NCBI GenBank assembly: GCA_041617635.1 | Contig: JBFJOO010000001.1 | Span: 1-64,000 of the forward strand | DNA length: 64,000 nt | Source of the DNA: JAABRB01 sp041617635 | GTDB taxonomy: Bacteria > Pseudomonadota > Gammaproteobacteria > Burkholderiales > SG8-39 | Direction: 5' to 3' | In this document: piece after piece, positions 40,606-49,769 of the stretch | How positions within the stretch are numbered: position 1 is the first letter of the stretch | How the letters are laid out: each line of letters starts with the position of its first letter | Notes under the pieces: generated by a model | What the model saw: the letters and a program-made list of their open reading frames with translations, nothing else | Database searches by the model: none | What the model was told of the DNA's origin: nothing | Made by a program: the position numbers and the translations under genes

Positions 40606-42390
40606 CTATTTTCGCGGCGGGATCACCGGCAGCATCACCCAAGCGTCCACTTTACCGCCGGTGTGCAGCGTGACCTTTCCGTCAAAGATCGCGGGGGGGC
40701 GGTCGCGCGCGTCGTTGTGCATGAATGGCCCCACGCCGGTGAACTCGTTCTTCATGTTGGAGAGCTTGCCGCCGGAGCCCCCCGGATACACGTAGTCCTT
40801 GCCGCGCACCGTGAGCGCGATGCGGTAGCCGGCCGGCACGACGATGCAGGTCGGCCAGATCTCGATGTCGAGCTCGTAGATCTGACCCGGCTTGAGCGGC
40901 TGCTTCTTATCGTGAGTGTGATACGGGCGATAGGGTAGCGAGCGCTTTGCGTCGAGCTTGCGGTGCGACGCGCGCAGCCAGCCCTGCGCGATCGGCGTGT
41001 GCGGGTCGAGCGCGCCCTGGAAGACGACCTCCTTCAGGTTCGGATCGAAGACCCGCAGGACCAGGAACAGGTCCGCGTCCACCGTCGACGAGGAGACGAA
41101 AAGCTTCGCCGCGATCGGCCCGGTGAGCTCGGTCTCCTGCTCGAGGGGGGGCAGGAAGAATGTTGCGCCATCGCTCAGCCCTCGGTAGGTCAGCTTTCCC
41201 GACGCCGAGACGGGCTGGCGTTGCAGCGATTGGTCGCGCGCGTCGAGATGCAGCTTGGTCCACCGCGTGCGGGCGAGCGGCCATTCGTTCTCTGCCCGGG
41301 GCTCGAACTTCTCGCCGGGGTGGCGGACCTGCAGCGCCACGCGCGGCTGCTTGTCCCAGCCGGTTTTCTCTCCCTTGAGGAAATGGCCGAAAAATTTCTT
41401 TTGCAGACCGACGCCGTAGTCGGTGTAGAAATGCGTCCAGTGTTCGATGCCGTGCATCTCGAGCCATTTCTGCTTCGCGGCGGCATTCACGAACCCCTCG
41501 ATGTTGCCGCGCGGATGCAGCCCCTGCCCGCCCCAGTTGCCGGCCGAGAAGAGCGGCGTCTTCACCTTGGACCAATCCGGCGAGCGCGATTTCCAGAACT
41601 TGTCGTCGAGCGCGTGCGCGAGCGTCTCCGCGCCGAAATCGAAGCGGTTCGCGCCCAGCTCCTCCTCGGTGAGCGTCGCAGGACCGGCTACCCAGTCGCC
41701 GGTCAGCGGGCTGCGGAAGCCGCGCGTGCCGAGACCGTGCTGGACGCTCTTAACCTGCATGTCGTACCAGTTGCCGCAGAACGTGTTCAGGATGCCGCCG
41801 TGATGGCTCAGGTCGCGGTAGAAATCGGCCGCCCCCTCCCAAATACACATTGCCGCGAGGTGCTTGGGCGCGAGACACGCGACCTGCCACTGGTTCATCG
41901 CGTAGTAGGAGATCCCGTTTAATCCGACCTTGCCGTTCGACCACGGCTGGACGCCTGCCCAGTCGATGCAAAGGGCGAAGTCCTGCGTCTCGCGCGGGCT
42001 CCAGAGCTCGATGTACCCTGGCGAGCGTCCGCAGCCGCGCGAGTCGACGCGTACGCAGGCGTAGCCGTCGGGCACCCATTTCTCCGGGTCGACGACTTCC
42101 CATGCTTGGTACTTGTTGGTCGAACCCGCAGGCACGTCGGGATGCTGCTCGACCATGCGGTCCCAGCATGTCTTGTAGAGCTGCTCGAAGTGCAGATATT
42201 TCGCGTAGGGACCGTAGCTGATGATGACCGGGTACTTGCCGGCCTTGATCGGTCGGTAGACGTCCGCGCGCAGCACAATGCCGTCATCCATCCGGATCGG
42301 CACATCCCAATCGATCGTCATGCCATCGCGAATCTCGGTCACGTAGGGCGCTTCGGTCTTGTTCGGACGCTTTTTTCCGGATGCGCTCAT
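40606..42390 (-). CDS. CocE/NonD-family hydrolase (X-Pro dipeptidyl-peptidase S15-like)
   Basis: A 594-aa hydrolase with an N-terminal alpha/beta domain (about 30-330) and a C-terminal jelly-roll domain (about 350-590, LTGPIAAKLFVSSSTVDADL), as in cocaine esterase and S15 peptidases. The nucleophile Ser lies in GLNGISYYAMNQW and a candidate His in IEHWTHFYTD. The region that normally carries the catalytic Asp reads SAGNWGGQGLHPRG, without Asp. No signal peptide. The ATG at 42390 has GGAGGAGA upstream. Probably an ester or amide hydrolase; substrate unknown. Same strand as the importer operon but separated from it by 265 bp that contain the importer promoter. Confidence 0.82.
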   Translation of the reverse strand: MSASGKKRPNKTEAPYVTEIRDGMTIDWDVPIRMDDGIVLRADVYRPIKAGKYPVIISYGPYAKYLHFEQLYKTCWDRMVEQHPDVPAGSTNKYQAWEVVDPEKWVPDGYACVRVDSRGCGRSPGYIELWSPRETQDFALCIDWAGVQPWSNGKVGLNGISYYAMNQWQVACLAPKHLAAMCIWEGAADFYRDLSHHGGILNTFCGNWYDMQVKSVQHGLGTRGFRSPLTGDWVAGPATLTEEELGANRFDFGAETLAHALDDKFWKSRSPDWSKVKTPLFSAGNWGGQGLHPRGNIEGFVNAAAKQKWLEMHGIEHWTHFYTDYGVGLQKKFFGHFLKGEKTGWDKQPRVALQVRHPGEKFEPRAENEWPLARTRWTKLHLDARDQSLQRQPVSASGKLTYRGLSDGATFFLPPLEQETELTGPIAAKLFVSSSTVDADLFLVLRVFDPNLKEVVFQGALDPHTPIAQGWLRASHRKLDAKRSLPYRPYHTHDKKQPLKPGQIYELDIEIWPTCIVVPAGYRIALTVRGKDYVYPGGSGGKLSNMKNEFTGVGPFMHNDARDRPPAIFDGKVTLHTGGKVDAWVMLPVIPPRK

Positions 42391-42601
42391 TGAAACGTCT
42401 CCTCCCTTTCTTGGATGCACGCGGCGGACAACTGCGCGGCTACTGCGCAGGTGCAACGCGCAGTTCGCCCGTTGCATTCTGCGATCTGCGATCTGCAATG
42501 GCAACGGCGTCGTGTCACGCGTTCTGCTGGTGCACCGCACCAAGGCGCCGCCGTCGCGCGCACCAATTTGGGGCCATCCGCCCCGTATCGGCGCGGACTA
42601 A

Positions 42602-42615
42602 TGATCGACCGATCA
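42602..42615. promoter_or_regulatory. Palindromic operator-like site in divergent promoter region
   Basis: TGATCGACCGATCA: perfect 6-bp arms around AC, extended on both sides by TAA and TTA. This has the form of a TetR-type repressor site. It lies in the 289-bp region between the divergently transcribed CocE-like gene and the amidohydrolase gene and could control either. No TetR-family gene was found in the window. Confidence 0.4.
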
Positions 42616-42679
42616 GTTAACATCAGGCCGACGCCGCGCATTCCGGCGCGCCAAGTCAAGCCAAGCAAGAGGGGGCCAC

Positions 42680-43822
42680 ATGCTGTTCACCTGTCCCGGG
42701 GCCGCCGCCCGCGGGGGCGTCTCGCGCACCACGCGGGGCGCCCGTCGGCACTTCTGCATCGACATCCATTGCCACGTGATCAACCCGGCGGTGGACGAGA
42801 TGGTGAAGCACGTGTTCTCGTCGGAGCGCGAGCCGGCGATGAAATTCTCCAACACGCTCACCCGCGAGACCAACCGCAAGCAGAACGAGAACATCTGGGC
42901 GTGCCTGACGACCGTCGAGCAGCGCCTGCGCGACATGGACAAGATGGGCGTGGACGTGCAGGCGATCTCGAGCTCGCCGGCCCAGTTCATGTACTGGCTC
43001 GATCCGGAGCTCGGATCGAAGACCGCGCGGGCCGTGAACGAGAATCTCGCCTCCATCGTTGCCGCTCATCCGGACCGGTTCGTGGCGCTCGCGAACGTGC
43101 CGCTGCAATCGGCCGATGCGGCCACCGACGAGCTCGAATATTGCATCAAGCGGCTCGGCTTCCGCGGCGTCGAGATCGGCACCAACATCGTCGGGCGCGA
43201 GGTCTCGCGCGGGCTCGACAAGTTCTGGGCGAAGGTACAAGAGCTCGGCGTGATGGTGTTCATGCACCCGAACGGCTTCACGGGCGCAGAGCGGCTGACG
43301 GACCACTATTTCAACAACGTGATCGGCAATCCGCTCGACACCACGGTCGCAGTCGGTCACCTGGTGTTCGACGGGGTTCTCGAGCGCTTTCCGAAGCTGA
43401 AGATCGTCACCGCGCACGGCGGCGGCTACATCGGGCACTATCCGGCGCGCATGGATCACGTCTGGGGCGCGCGTCCCGATGCGCGCACGCAGCTTAAGAA
43501 GAAGCCGCGCCAATCGCTCGCCAAGCTCTACTTTGATACCATCGTCTTCGATAACGATCAGCTGCGCCATCTCGTGGATCTGTGGGGCGCCGATCACATT
43601 TTGGTGGGCACCGACTATCCTTACGACATGGGCTGGTACGATCCGCATGGATTCGTCGACGGCTGCGGGTTCCTGAAGGATGGCGACCGCGCGGCGATCA
43701 AGGGACTCAACGCGGCGAAGCTGCTCGGAATCGCCGGCCGTCTGAAAACCATGGGAATTCGCCCAGCCGTCGCCAAGACGGGAACCAAGGCCCGCGCCAA
43801 GCCGAAACGCGCGGGGCGCTGA
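42680..43822 (+). CDS. ACMSD-like amidohydrolase-family protein
   Basis: A 380-aa TIM-barrel metalloenzyme of the amidohydrolase_2 family, whose members include aminocarboxymuconate-semialdehyde decarboxylase and related decarboxylases and hydrolases. Metal and active-site residues fit: HxH in CIDIHCHV, His in VFMHPNG, His in TAHGGG and Asp in VGTDYPYDMG. Start supported by AGAGGGGG 6 bp before the ATG; the first 25 residues are basic and unconserved. It ends with a Lys/Arg-rich tail (KTGTKARAKPKRAGR). First gene of the second catabolic region, 39 bp before a CoxG-like gene. Likely role: decarboxylation or hydrolysis of a ring-cleavage product; not proven. Confidence 0.85.
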   Translation: MLFTCPGAAARGGVSRTTRGARRHFCIDIHCHVINPAVDEMVKHVFSSEREPAMKFSNTLTRETNRKQNENIWACLTTVEQRLRDMDKMGVDVQAISSSPAQFMYWLDPELGSKTARAVNENLASIVAAHPDRFVALANVPLQSADAATDELEYCIKRLGFRGVEIGTNIVGREVSRGLDKFWAKVQELGVMVFMHPNGFTGAERLTDHYFNNVIGNPLDTTVAVGHLVFDGVLERFPKLKIVTAHGGGYIGHYPARMDHVWGARPDARTQLKKKPRQSLAKLYFDTIVFDNDQLRHLVDLWGADHILVGTDYPYDMGWYDPHGFVDGCGFLKDGDRAAIKGLNAAKLLGIAGRLKTMGIRPAVAKTGTKARAKPKRAGR

Positions 43823-43861
43823 CTTTATCGGAGCGGGCGAACCTGAGCCCCCTGCATCGCC

Positions 43862-44461
43862 GTGGGAATCAAGATCGAGAACGCTTTCGCCGTGCCCGCA
43901 TCGATCGAGGAAGCGTGGCAAGTCCTCATCGATGTCCCGCGCGTGGTGCCTTGCATGCCCGGGACCGAGCTCACCGAGGCGCTCGACGCGCGCCGATTCC
44001 GGGCCACGGCACGCCTGCGAGTCGGGCCCGTCGAGCTGCTTTTCAAGGGCGAGGGCGAGCTGTACGACGTCGATCCGTCGGGCCACACCGCAAAGCTGCG
44101 CGCGAAGGGCAGCGACACGAAGGGACGTGGCGCCTTTCAGACGCAGATGAATTTCGCGCTGGCGGCGCAAGGCGCCGAGACGATCGTCAGAGTGGACAGC
44201 GATCTGACCCTGTCCGGCTCGGTCGCGCAGCACGCGCGCGGCGCGGGCCTCGTGAAGGAGATGGCACAGCAGCTCTCCGGGCAGTTCGCGAAGAATCTCG
44301 CGCAATTGATCGGCGCGGCCGGCGCGCAGCAAGCGGCGCCGTCGGCGCAACCCGAGACGCCGCCTGCTCAACCGCAAAAGGCCGCAGCCGTGTCCGGCTT
44401 CGCGTTGCTCTTCGCGGCGATCCGCGCGCTGCTGCGCCGTTGGTTCGGCGCCCGGTCCTGA
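43862..44461 (+). CDS. CoxG-like SRPBCC protein
   Basis: A 199-aa protein with an SRPBCC/CoxG domain (about 1-145; MGIKIENAFAVPASIEEAW, VPCMPGTELTEAL, FKGEGELYDVD), a Pro/Gln/Ala-rich linker (about 155-180) and a short hydrophobic C-terminal helix (FALLFAAIRALLRRWFG) that may anchor it to the membrane. CoxG proteins accompany molybdenum hydroxylases; CoxG of CO dehydrogenase helps attach the enzyme to the membrane. Starts with GTG at 43862. Followed by the FAD subunit gene 44 bp downstream. Confidence 0.87.
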   Translation: MGIKIENAFAVPASIEEAWQVLIDVPRVVPCMPGTELTEALDARRFRATARLRVGPVELLFKGEGELYDVDPSGHTAKLRAKGSDTKGRGAFQTQMNFALAAQGAETIVRVDSDLTLSGSVAQHARGAGLVKEMAQQLSGQFAKNLAQLIGAAGAQQAAPSAQPETPPAQPQKAAAVSGFALLFAAIRALLRRWFGARS

Positions 44462-44505
44462 ATAATCCCTTAGAGTACTAGGTCGCATCAGCGCGATTGC
44501 TTCCA

Positions 44506-45384
44506 ATGAAACCCGCTCCATTCAAGTATCACGATCCGCGGTCGGTGAAGGATCTCGTGGGGCTCATGGCGAGCCTCGAGAACGCGAAGCTCCTCGCCGG
44601 CGGCCAGTCGCTCGGGCCGATGCTCAACTTCCGTTACGTGATGCCGGATCACCTGATCGACCTCAACCGCATCCCGGAGCTCGCCTACGTCCGCGCCGGA
44701 GCGGACGCCCTGGAGATCGGGGCGATGGCCCGCCAGCGGATGCTCGAGCGCTCCGAGGACATCCGGCGCGCCTGCCCGGTGATGGCGGAGGCGTTGCATT
44801 CGGTCGGTCACTTTGCGACCCGTAACCGGGGCACGATAGGCGGCAGTCTCTCCCACCTCGATCCGGCGGCAGAATTGCCCGGCGTCTGCGCGCTCCACGA
44901 CGCCACGCTGACGGCGACCGGACCCAAGGGCACGCGCCAGATCGCGATGACCGACTGGGGCGTGTCCTTCATGACGCCCAATCTGCAACCGGACGAGGTG
45001 CTCACCAGCGTTTCGCTCAAGACCTGGCGCGAGCCGCATGGGCACGCGTTCGTGGAGCTTGCGCGAAGGCAAGGCGACTTCGCCGTGGCAGGCGTGGGGT
45101 GCCTGATCGCGCTCGACGGAAGCGGCAAGGCGCGCCGCGTCGCGCTGGCGCTGATCGGCGTGACCAGCACGCCGGTGCGCCTTCCCGCCGCCGAGAACTC
45201 GCTCACCGGCACCGACCTCGGGGACGAAGCGATCCGGGCGGCAGCTGCGGCGATCGACGGACTCGAAGCGCTGGCGGACGCGCACGCGAGTGCGGCCTAT
45301 CGCAAGCGCGTGGCGGGCGTGCTGCTCGGTCGCGCGGTCCGGCAGGCCGCCGAGCGCGCCCGGACGCGGGAGCAGCGGCAATGA
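44506..45384 (+). CDS. Molybdenum hydroxylase FAD-binding subunit (cluster 2)
   Basis: FAD-carrying subunit of the second xanthine oxidase-family hydroxylase, 292 aa from ATG 44506 (MKPAPFKYHDPRSVKDLVGL). FAD motifs LLAGGQSLGPMLNFR (about 31-45) and FATRNRGTIGGSLSHLDPAA (about 104-123) are clear. C-terminal CO_deh_flav_C domain about 175-280. The gene overlaps the iron-sulfur subunit gene by ATGA. It is distinct from the cluster 1 FAD subunit. Confidence 0.93.
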   Translation: MKPAPFKYHDPRSVKDLVGLMASLENAKLLAGGQSLGPMLNFRYVMPDHLIDLNRIPELAYVRAGADALEIGAMARQRMLERSEDIRRACPVMAEALHSVGHFATRNRGTIGGSLSHLDPAAELPGVCALHDATLTATGPKGTRQIAMTDWGVSFMTPNLQPDEVLTSVSLKTWREPHGHAFVELARRQGDFAVAGVGCLIALDGSGKARRVALALIGVTSTPVRLPAAENSLTGTDLGDEAIRAAAAAIDGLEALADAHASAAYRKRVAGVLLGRAVRQAAERARTREQRQ

Positions 45385-45863
45385 CCGATCGCCGGAAAAT
45401 CGAGCTGACCGTGAACGGCGTGCGCCATGCGCGCGAGGTCGAGACGCGTCTCACGCTGGGCGACTTTCTGCGCCATGAGCTCGGCCTGACCGGAACGCAC
45501 CTCGGGTGCGAGCACGGCGTTTGCGGCGCTTGCACGATCCATCTCGACGGTGAAGCGGTGCGCTCCTGCATCCTCTTCGCAGTGCAGGCGCACGGGTGCG
45601 AGGTCACGACCGTCGAAGGGCTGGCAAAATCCGACGGCACGCTGCATCCAGTCCAGCAGGCCTTTCGCGATCATCATGGCTTGCAGTGCGGCTTCTGCAC
45701 GCCGGGAATGCAAATGACGATCGCCGCATTTCTCGCCGAGAATCGCGCTCCCACGGAGCGCGAAGTGCGCGAGGCGATTTCGGGCAACCTCTGCCGCTGC
45801 ACGGGCTACCAGGGCATCGTCGCGGCTGCGCTCGACGCGGCACAGAAGCTGAAGGGCGCATGA
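45381..45863 (+). CDS. Molybdenum hydroxylase [2Fe-2S] subunit (cluster 2)
   Basis: 160-aa subunit with both [2Fe-2S] clusters: Cys43, 48, 51 and 63 (LGCEHGVCGACTI) and Cys103, 106, 138 and 140 (CGFCTPGM and NLCRCTGY). It moves electrons from molybdopterin to FAD. Overlaps its neighbours on both sides by ATGA, so the three structural genes are tightly coupled in the order FAD, FeS, Mo (as in cox MSL). Confidence 0.96.
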   Translation: MTDRRKIELTVNGVRHAREVETRLTLGDFLRHELGLTGTHLGCEHGVCGACTIHLDGEAVRSCILFAVQAHGCEVTTVEGLAKSDGTLHPVQQAFRDHHGLQCGFCTPGMQMTIAAFLAENRAPTEREVREAISGNLCRCTGYQGIVAAALDAAQKLKGA

Positions 45864-48202
45864 GCATGGGTGCGCGAAACGTCGGTGCAATCGTCAAGCG
45901 GCTCGAGGATCCGCGTCTGGTCACCGGCCATGGCCGCTACGCGGACGACATCGTCCTGCCAGGGATGCTCGAGATGGCGTTCGTGCGCTCGTCCGAGGCG
46001 CATGCCGCGATCAAGTCGATCGACGCTTCCGCCGCCAAGGCGATCCCGGGGGTCGTGGCCGTCTGGACCCTCGCCGATCTCGGGGCGATCGCGCAGAAGC
46101 CGATGGTGCAGTCGTATCCCAGCCCTGCCATCAAGCAGAACGTCACGCAGTACCCGCTCGCCAAGGACGAGGTGTGCTACGTCGGCGAGGCCGTCGCGGT
46201 CGTGGTCGCCGAGAATCGCTACGTTGCCGAGGATGCGGCGAGCCTCGTGACCGTGGACCTTGAATCGCTCCCGCACGTGATCGACGTGCGCGCAGCGGCC
46301 CACGCCGACGCACCCCCGGCGCACCGCGGCGGGCAGAGCAACCTGGCGGCCACCGTGGCCTGGAAGTTCGGCGACGCGCCCGCTGCGATCGCGCGCGCGC
46401 CGCACGTCTTCCGGGAAACTTATTTCCAGCATCGCGGCGCGCCGCATTCGATCGAAGGACGCGGGGTGATCGCGCAGCACGAAGCCGCGGCCGATCAGCT
46501 CACGCTCTGGAGCTCGACCCAGTCGCCGTTCCTCGTCCGACGCTATCTCGCGCAGTATCTGGAGCGCGAGGAGGCGGGCATCCGGGTCATCGCCCCGGAC
46601 GTCGGCGGCGGATTCGGGCCCAAGGCCGGCCACTATCCCGAAGAGCTGGTCGCCGCGCTGGTGGCGATGAAGCTCGGTCGCCCGGTGAAATGGATCGAGG
46701 ATCGCCGCGAGCACTTCCTCACCACGACGCAGCAACGCGACCAGTGGTGGGACGTCGAGGTGGCGTGCGAGCCGAGCGGCAAGGTGCTGGCGCTGCGCGC
46801 CAAGTGCGTTCACGACAACGGCGCCTACCTGCCCTACGGCCTCCTGCTGCCGATGACCTCCATCGTGCCGTTTCCGGGCCCGTATGCGATTCCCGCGCTG
46901 GAGGTGACGCTCGACGTGGTGTTCACGAATGCGGTGCCGACTTCGCCGATCCGCGGCGCCGGCCGGCCCTGCGCCGCGTTCATCCTGGAGCGCACGATGG
47001 ACACCGTCGCGCGGAACCTCGGGCTCGATCGCGCCGCGGTGCGCCGGACCAATTTCGTGCGCAAGGACCAGTTCCCGTACGAGACCGGCGGACGGCTCCC
47101 GACCGGGGTCACCATCCAGTACGACTCCGGTGACTACGCCGCCTGCCTGGACATGGTCACGAAGTCCTCGGGGTACGCGAAGTTCGAAGCCAAGCGCGCG
47201 GAGGCCGCACGATCCGGGCGGTGGATCGGCCTCGGGATCGCAAGCTACAACGAGGACACCGGCCTCCCGCCCTACGAGGGCGCGACCGTGAAGGTGCTGC
47301 CGAGCGGCCGCATCGCGGTCGAGCTCGGCTCCTGCTCCCAGGGCCAGGGGCTGGAGACCATCGTGGCGCAGATCGCGGCCGACCAGTTCGACGTCGATCC
47401 GCAGGACGTCATCGTCAAGACCGGCGACACGGCGTTCACGGCGATCGCGCTCTCAACGGTGGGCAGCCGCGTGGCATCGACCGCGGGTCCGAGCGTCCAC
47501 CTCGCCGCAACCCAGGTGCGCGAGAAGGCGATCCGGCTCGCCGCGCTGCAGCTCGAGGCCGCCGAGCAGGATCTCGAGATCACGCGCGGTGCGGTCAATA
47601 TCAAGGGCGTCGCGGATCGCAAGGTGACGCTCGGCGAACTCGCGAAGCGACTGGTCTCGAATGTCAACGTCGCGTTGCCGAACGGATTCACGCCCGGGCT
47701 CGAGGCGACCGCCTATCACACGCCCGCGCGGCCGGTGTACGCGAACGGCTCGAACGTCGCGGAGGTCGAGGTCGACATCGAGACCGGCGCGGTCACGCTG
47801 CTCGACTACCGGGTCGCGCACGATTGCGGCACGCTGATCAACCCGATGCTGGTCGACGGGCAGATCGTGGGCGGCGTCGTGCACGGCATCGGGAACGCGC
47901 TTTTCGAGCGCATGGTGTACGACACCGATAGCGGCCAGCCGGTCACGACGAATTTCGGCGACTACCTGCTGCCCACCGCAACCGAGATTCCGCCGATCCG
48001 CCTGGAGCACATGGAGTCGCCCTCGCCCGCCAATCCGCTCGGCGTCAAGGGCGCCGGCGAGGGCGGCACCATACCCGGCATCGCCTGCATCGTTTCGGCG
48101 ATCGAGGATGCCTTGCAGCCGCTGGGCGTCAAGCTGAACGAGTATCCGCTCTCGCCTGAGCGGCTGCTGCAACTGATCGACGAGAAACGGAGCGCGAAAT
48201 GA
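45860..48202 (+). CDS. Molybdenum hydroxylase molybdopterin-binding subunit (cluster 2)
   Basis: Catalytic subunit, 780 aa, undivided. Hammerhead domain at about 15-135, first molybdopterin domain with DVGGGFGPKAGHYPEE, second with GSCSQGQGLETIVAQIA and AHDCGTLINPMLVDGQIVGG. The active-site Glu is in GVKGAGEGGTIPG. The loop corresponding to the CO dehydrogenase signature reads SPIRGAGRPCAAF, so the Cys of form I CO dehydrogenase (AYxCSFR) is missing and this is a form II-like hydroxylase of unknown substrate. Starts in the stop codon of the FeS gene and overlaps the next dehydrogenase gene by ATGA. Confidence 0.95.
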   Translation: MSMGARNVGAIVKRLEDPRLVTGHGRYADDIVLPGMLEMAFVRSSEAHAAIKSIDASAAKAIPGVVAVWTLADLGAIAQKPMVQSYPSPAIKQNVTQYPLAKDEVCYVGEAVAVVVAENRYVAEDAASLVTVDLESLPHVIDVRAAAHADAPPAHRGGQSNLAATVAWKFGDAPAAIARAPHVFRETYFQHRGAPHSIEGRGVIAQHEAAADQLTLWSSTQSPFLVRRYLAQYLEREEAGIRVIAPDVGGGFGPKAGHYPEELVAALVAMKLGRPVKWIEDRREHFLTTTQQRDQWWDVEVACEPSGKVLALRAKCVHDNGAYLPYGLLLPMTSIVPFPGPYAIPALEVTLDVVFTNAVPTSPIRGAGRPCAAFILERTMDTVARNLGLDRAAVRRTNFVRKDQFPYETGGRLPTGVTIQYDSGDYAACLDMVTKSSGYAKFEAKRAEAARSGRWIGLGIASYNEDTGLPPYEGATVKVLPSGRIAVELGSCSQGQGLETIVAQIAADQFDVDPQDVIVKTGDTAFTAIALSTVGSRVASTAGPSVHLAATQVREKAIRLAALQLEAAEQDLEITRGAVNIKGVADRKVTLGELAKRLVSNVNVALPNGFTPGLEATAYHTPARPVYANGSNVAEVEVDIETGAVTLLDYRVAHDCGTLINPMLVDGQIVGGVVHGIGNALFERMVYDTDSGQPVTTNFGDYLLPTATEIPPIRLEHMESPSPANPLGVKGAGEGGTIPGIACIVSAIEDALQPLGVKLNEYPLSPERLLQLIDEKRSAK

Positions 48203-49086
48203 GAATCGGAATACCCGGAACCGGCCGGATGGGCGCGGCGATCGCCGAGCGGCTGCTCTCCGTCGGGCATCAGGTCGCCGTCTGGAACCGCAGCCCCGAA
48301 AAGGCCAAGGCGCTCGTCGGCAAGGGAGCGAAGCTCGCGGCCACGCCCGCGGCGCTGGCGGGCGATTCGGAAGTGATCATCACGATCCTGAGCGACGGCG
48401 ACGCGATCGACGCGATCTACCGCGGGCCACAGGGCCTGCTCGCCGGCGACTGCAAGGGCAAGCTATTCATCGAGATGAGCACCGTCCGGCCGGAGGTCGA
48501 GCGCGCGCTTGCGGCCGACGTCACCGCGAAGAGCGCCCGCATGGTCGATTGCCCGGTCGGCGGCACCATCACGCCCGCGCGGGAAGGAAAGCTGTTCGGG
48601 TTCGTCGGTGGCGACGCGGAGGACGTTGCACGGGCAAAACCGGTGCTCGACGAGATGTGCCGCCGCCACGAGCACGTCGGCGCCGTCGGCACGGGGGCGG
48701 CGATGAAGCTTGCCATCAACCTGCCGCTGCTCGTCTGGTACCAGGCGTGCGGCGAGGCGCTCGCGATCTGCGGCCAGACCGGCGTGGACCCCGCGCGACT
48801 GATGGACATCTTCTCCGACACATCGGGCGCGCCGACCATGCTCAAGAACCGCGCGCCGCAGATCGCCGAAGTTCTGAAGGGCGGCGAGCCGAAGGGCGTG
48901 ACCATCAACGTGGATCTCGTCTGCAAGGATCTGCGCACCATGCTCGAGGAGGCGCACGCGCTCGGCACGGACCTGCCGATCGTCGCAGCCGCGCTCGAGG
49001 TCTACACGCGCGCATCGCGCGACGGCTGGGGGGCGCGCGACGTCTCGGTGCTGCCCAGCTACTGGCCCAAGCACGGAAAGGGATAA
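48199..49086 (+). CDS. NAD(P)-dependent beta-hydroxyacid dehydrogenase (HIBADH/GarR family)
   Basis: A 295-aa oxidoreductase of the 3-hydroxyisobutyrate / tartronate semialdehyde reductase family. N-terminal Rossmann motif GIPGTGRMGAAIAERLL with WNRSPEKA after strand 2, substrate-binding DCPVGGTITPAREGKL (about 115-130) and catalytic Lys in GTGAAMKLAINLPLL. It is coupled to the hydroxylase operon by an ATGA overlap, so it probably acts on a product of the same pathway. The exact hydroxyacid is not predictable. A maleylacetoacetate isomerase-like gene follows 3 bp later. Confidence 0.88.
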   Translation: MRIGIPGTGRMGAAIAERLLSVGHQVAVWNRSPEKAKALVGKGAKLAATPAALAGDSEVIITILSDGDAIDAIYRGPQGLLAGDCKGKLFIEMSTVRPEVERALAADVTAKSARMVDCPVGGTITPAREGKLFGFVGGDAEDVARAKPVLDEMCRRHEHVGAVGTGAAMKLAINLPLLVWYQACGEALAICGQTGVDPARLMDIFSDTSGAPTMLKNRAPQIAEVLKGGEPKGVTINVDLVCKDLRTMLEEAHALGTDLPIVAAALEVYTRASRDGWGARDVSVLPSYWPKHGKG

Positions 49087-49089
49087 CGC

Positions 49090-49743
49090 ATGAAGCTCTA
49101 TGGATTCTGGCGGTCGCTGGCCGCATTTCGCGTGCGCGCCGCGCTCAACATCAAGGGTGTCCCGTTCGAGGAGGCATCCGTCGATCTGACCAAAGGCGAG
49201 CAGTTCGGCGAAGGCTACAAGGCGGTGAACCCGCAGAGCGTCCTGCCTGCGCTGATCGACGGCGACGGTCCACCGCTCTTCCAGTCGATGGCGATCCTCG
49301 AGTACATCGACGAGACCCACCCGCAGCCGCCGCTGCTGCCAAAGGCCCCTCGGGACCGGGCGCGCGTGCGGGCCCTGGCGCTCATCGTCGTGGCCGACGC
49401 GCACCCGCTCGTGGTTCCGCGGATCCGGAATCACCTGGGCAAGACGTACAACCTCGACGAGCGCACGCGCGAGGACTGGTGTCGGCACTGGATCGCGCAG
49501 GCGTGCACCGCGCTCGAGGCGAATCTCGCGTCGGACGCGCGCACCGGCAAGTTCTGCCACGGTGACTCGCCGACCCTCGCGGACATCTGCCTCGTCGGCC
49601 ACATGGCGGGCGCGAAGCTGTTCGAGGTCGACGTCAAGCCGTACCCCACGTTCAGCCGCATCAACGACGCCTGCATGGCGATCGACGCGTTCAAGCGCGC
49701 GCACCCGCTGAACCAGCCCGGCGCGCCGAAGCGCGCCGCCTGA
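49090..49743 (+). CDS. Maleylacetoacetate isomerase-like zeta-class GST
   Basis: A 217-aa GST-fold protein. The N-terminal thioredoxin-fold domain has KLYGFWRSLAAFRVRAALNI, in which the zeta-class motif SSxxxRVRxAL appears as SLAAFRVRAAL (second Ser replaced by Leu), and VNPQSVLPALIDGDGP. The helical domain has the YNLDERTREDW region. The family isomerises maleylacetoacetate or maleylpyruvate in homogentisate or gentisate pathways. No fumarylacetoacetate hydrolase or ring-cleaving gentisate/homogentisate dioxygenase lies nearby, so the role may be isomerisation of another cis-dienoic acid. Cotranscribed with the hydroxylase genes. Confidence 0.78.
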   Translation: MKLYGFWRSLAAFRVRAALNIKGVPFEEASVDLTKGEQFGEGYKAVNPQSVLPALIDGDGPPLFQSMAILEYIDETHPQPPLLPKAPRDRARVRALALIVVADAHPLVVPRIRNHLGKTYNLDERTREDWCRHWIAQACTALEANLASDARTGKFCHGDSPTLADICLVGHMAGAKLFEVDVKPYPTFSRINDACMAIDAFKRAHPLNQPGAPKRAA

Positions 49744-49769
49744 ACGCACGATTGGGCGCCTCTGACCAG

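Noticed and set aside
30734..48202. CO dehydrogenase (CoxMSL) for the two molybdenum hydroxylases
   Set aside because: Neither large subunit has the form I loop AYxCSFR. Cluster 1 reads GAMRGFGAPQ and cluster 2 reads SPIRGAGRP, as in other xanthine oxidase-family or form II enzymes. CO oxidation is therefore not supported.
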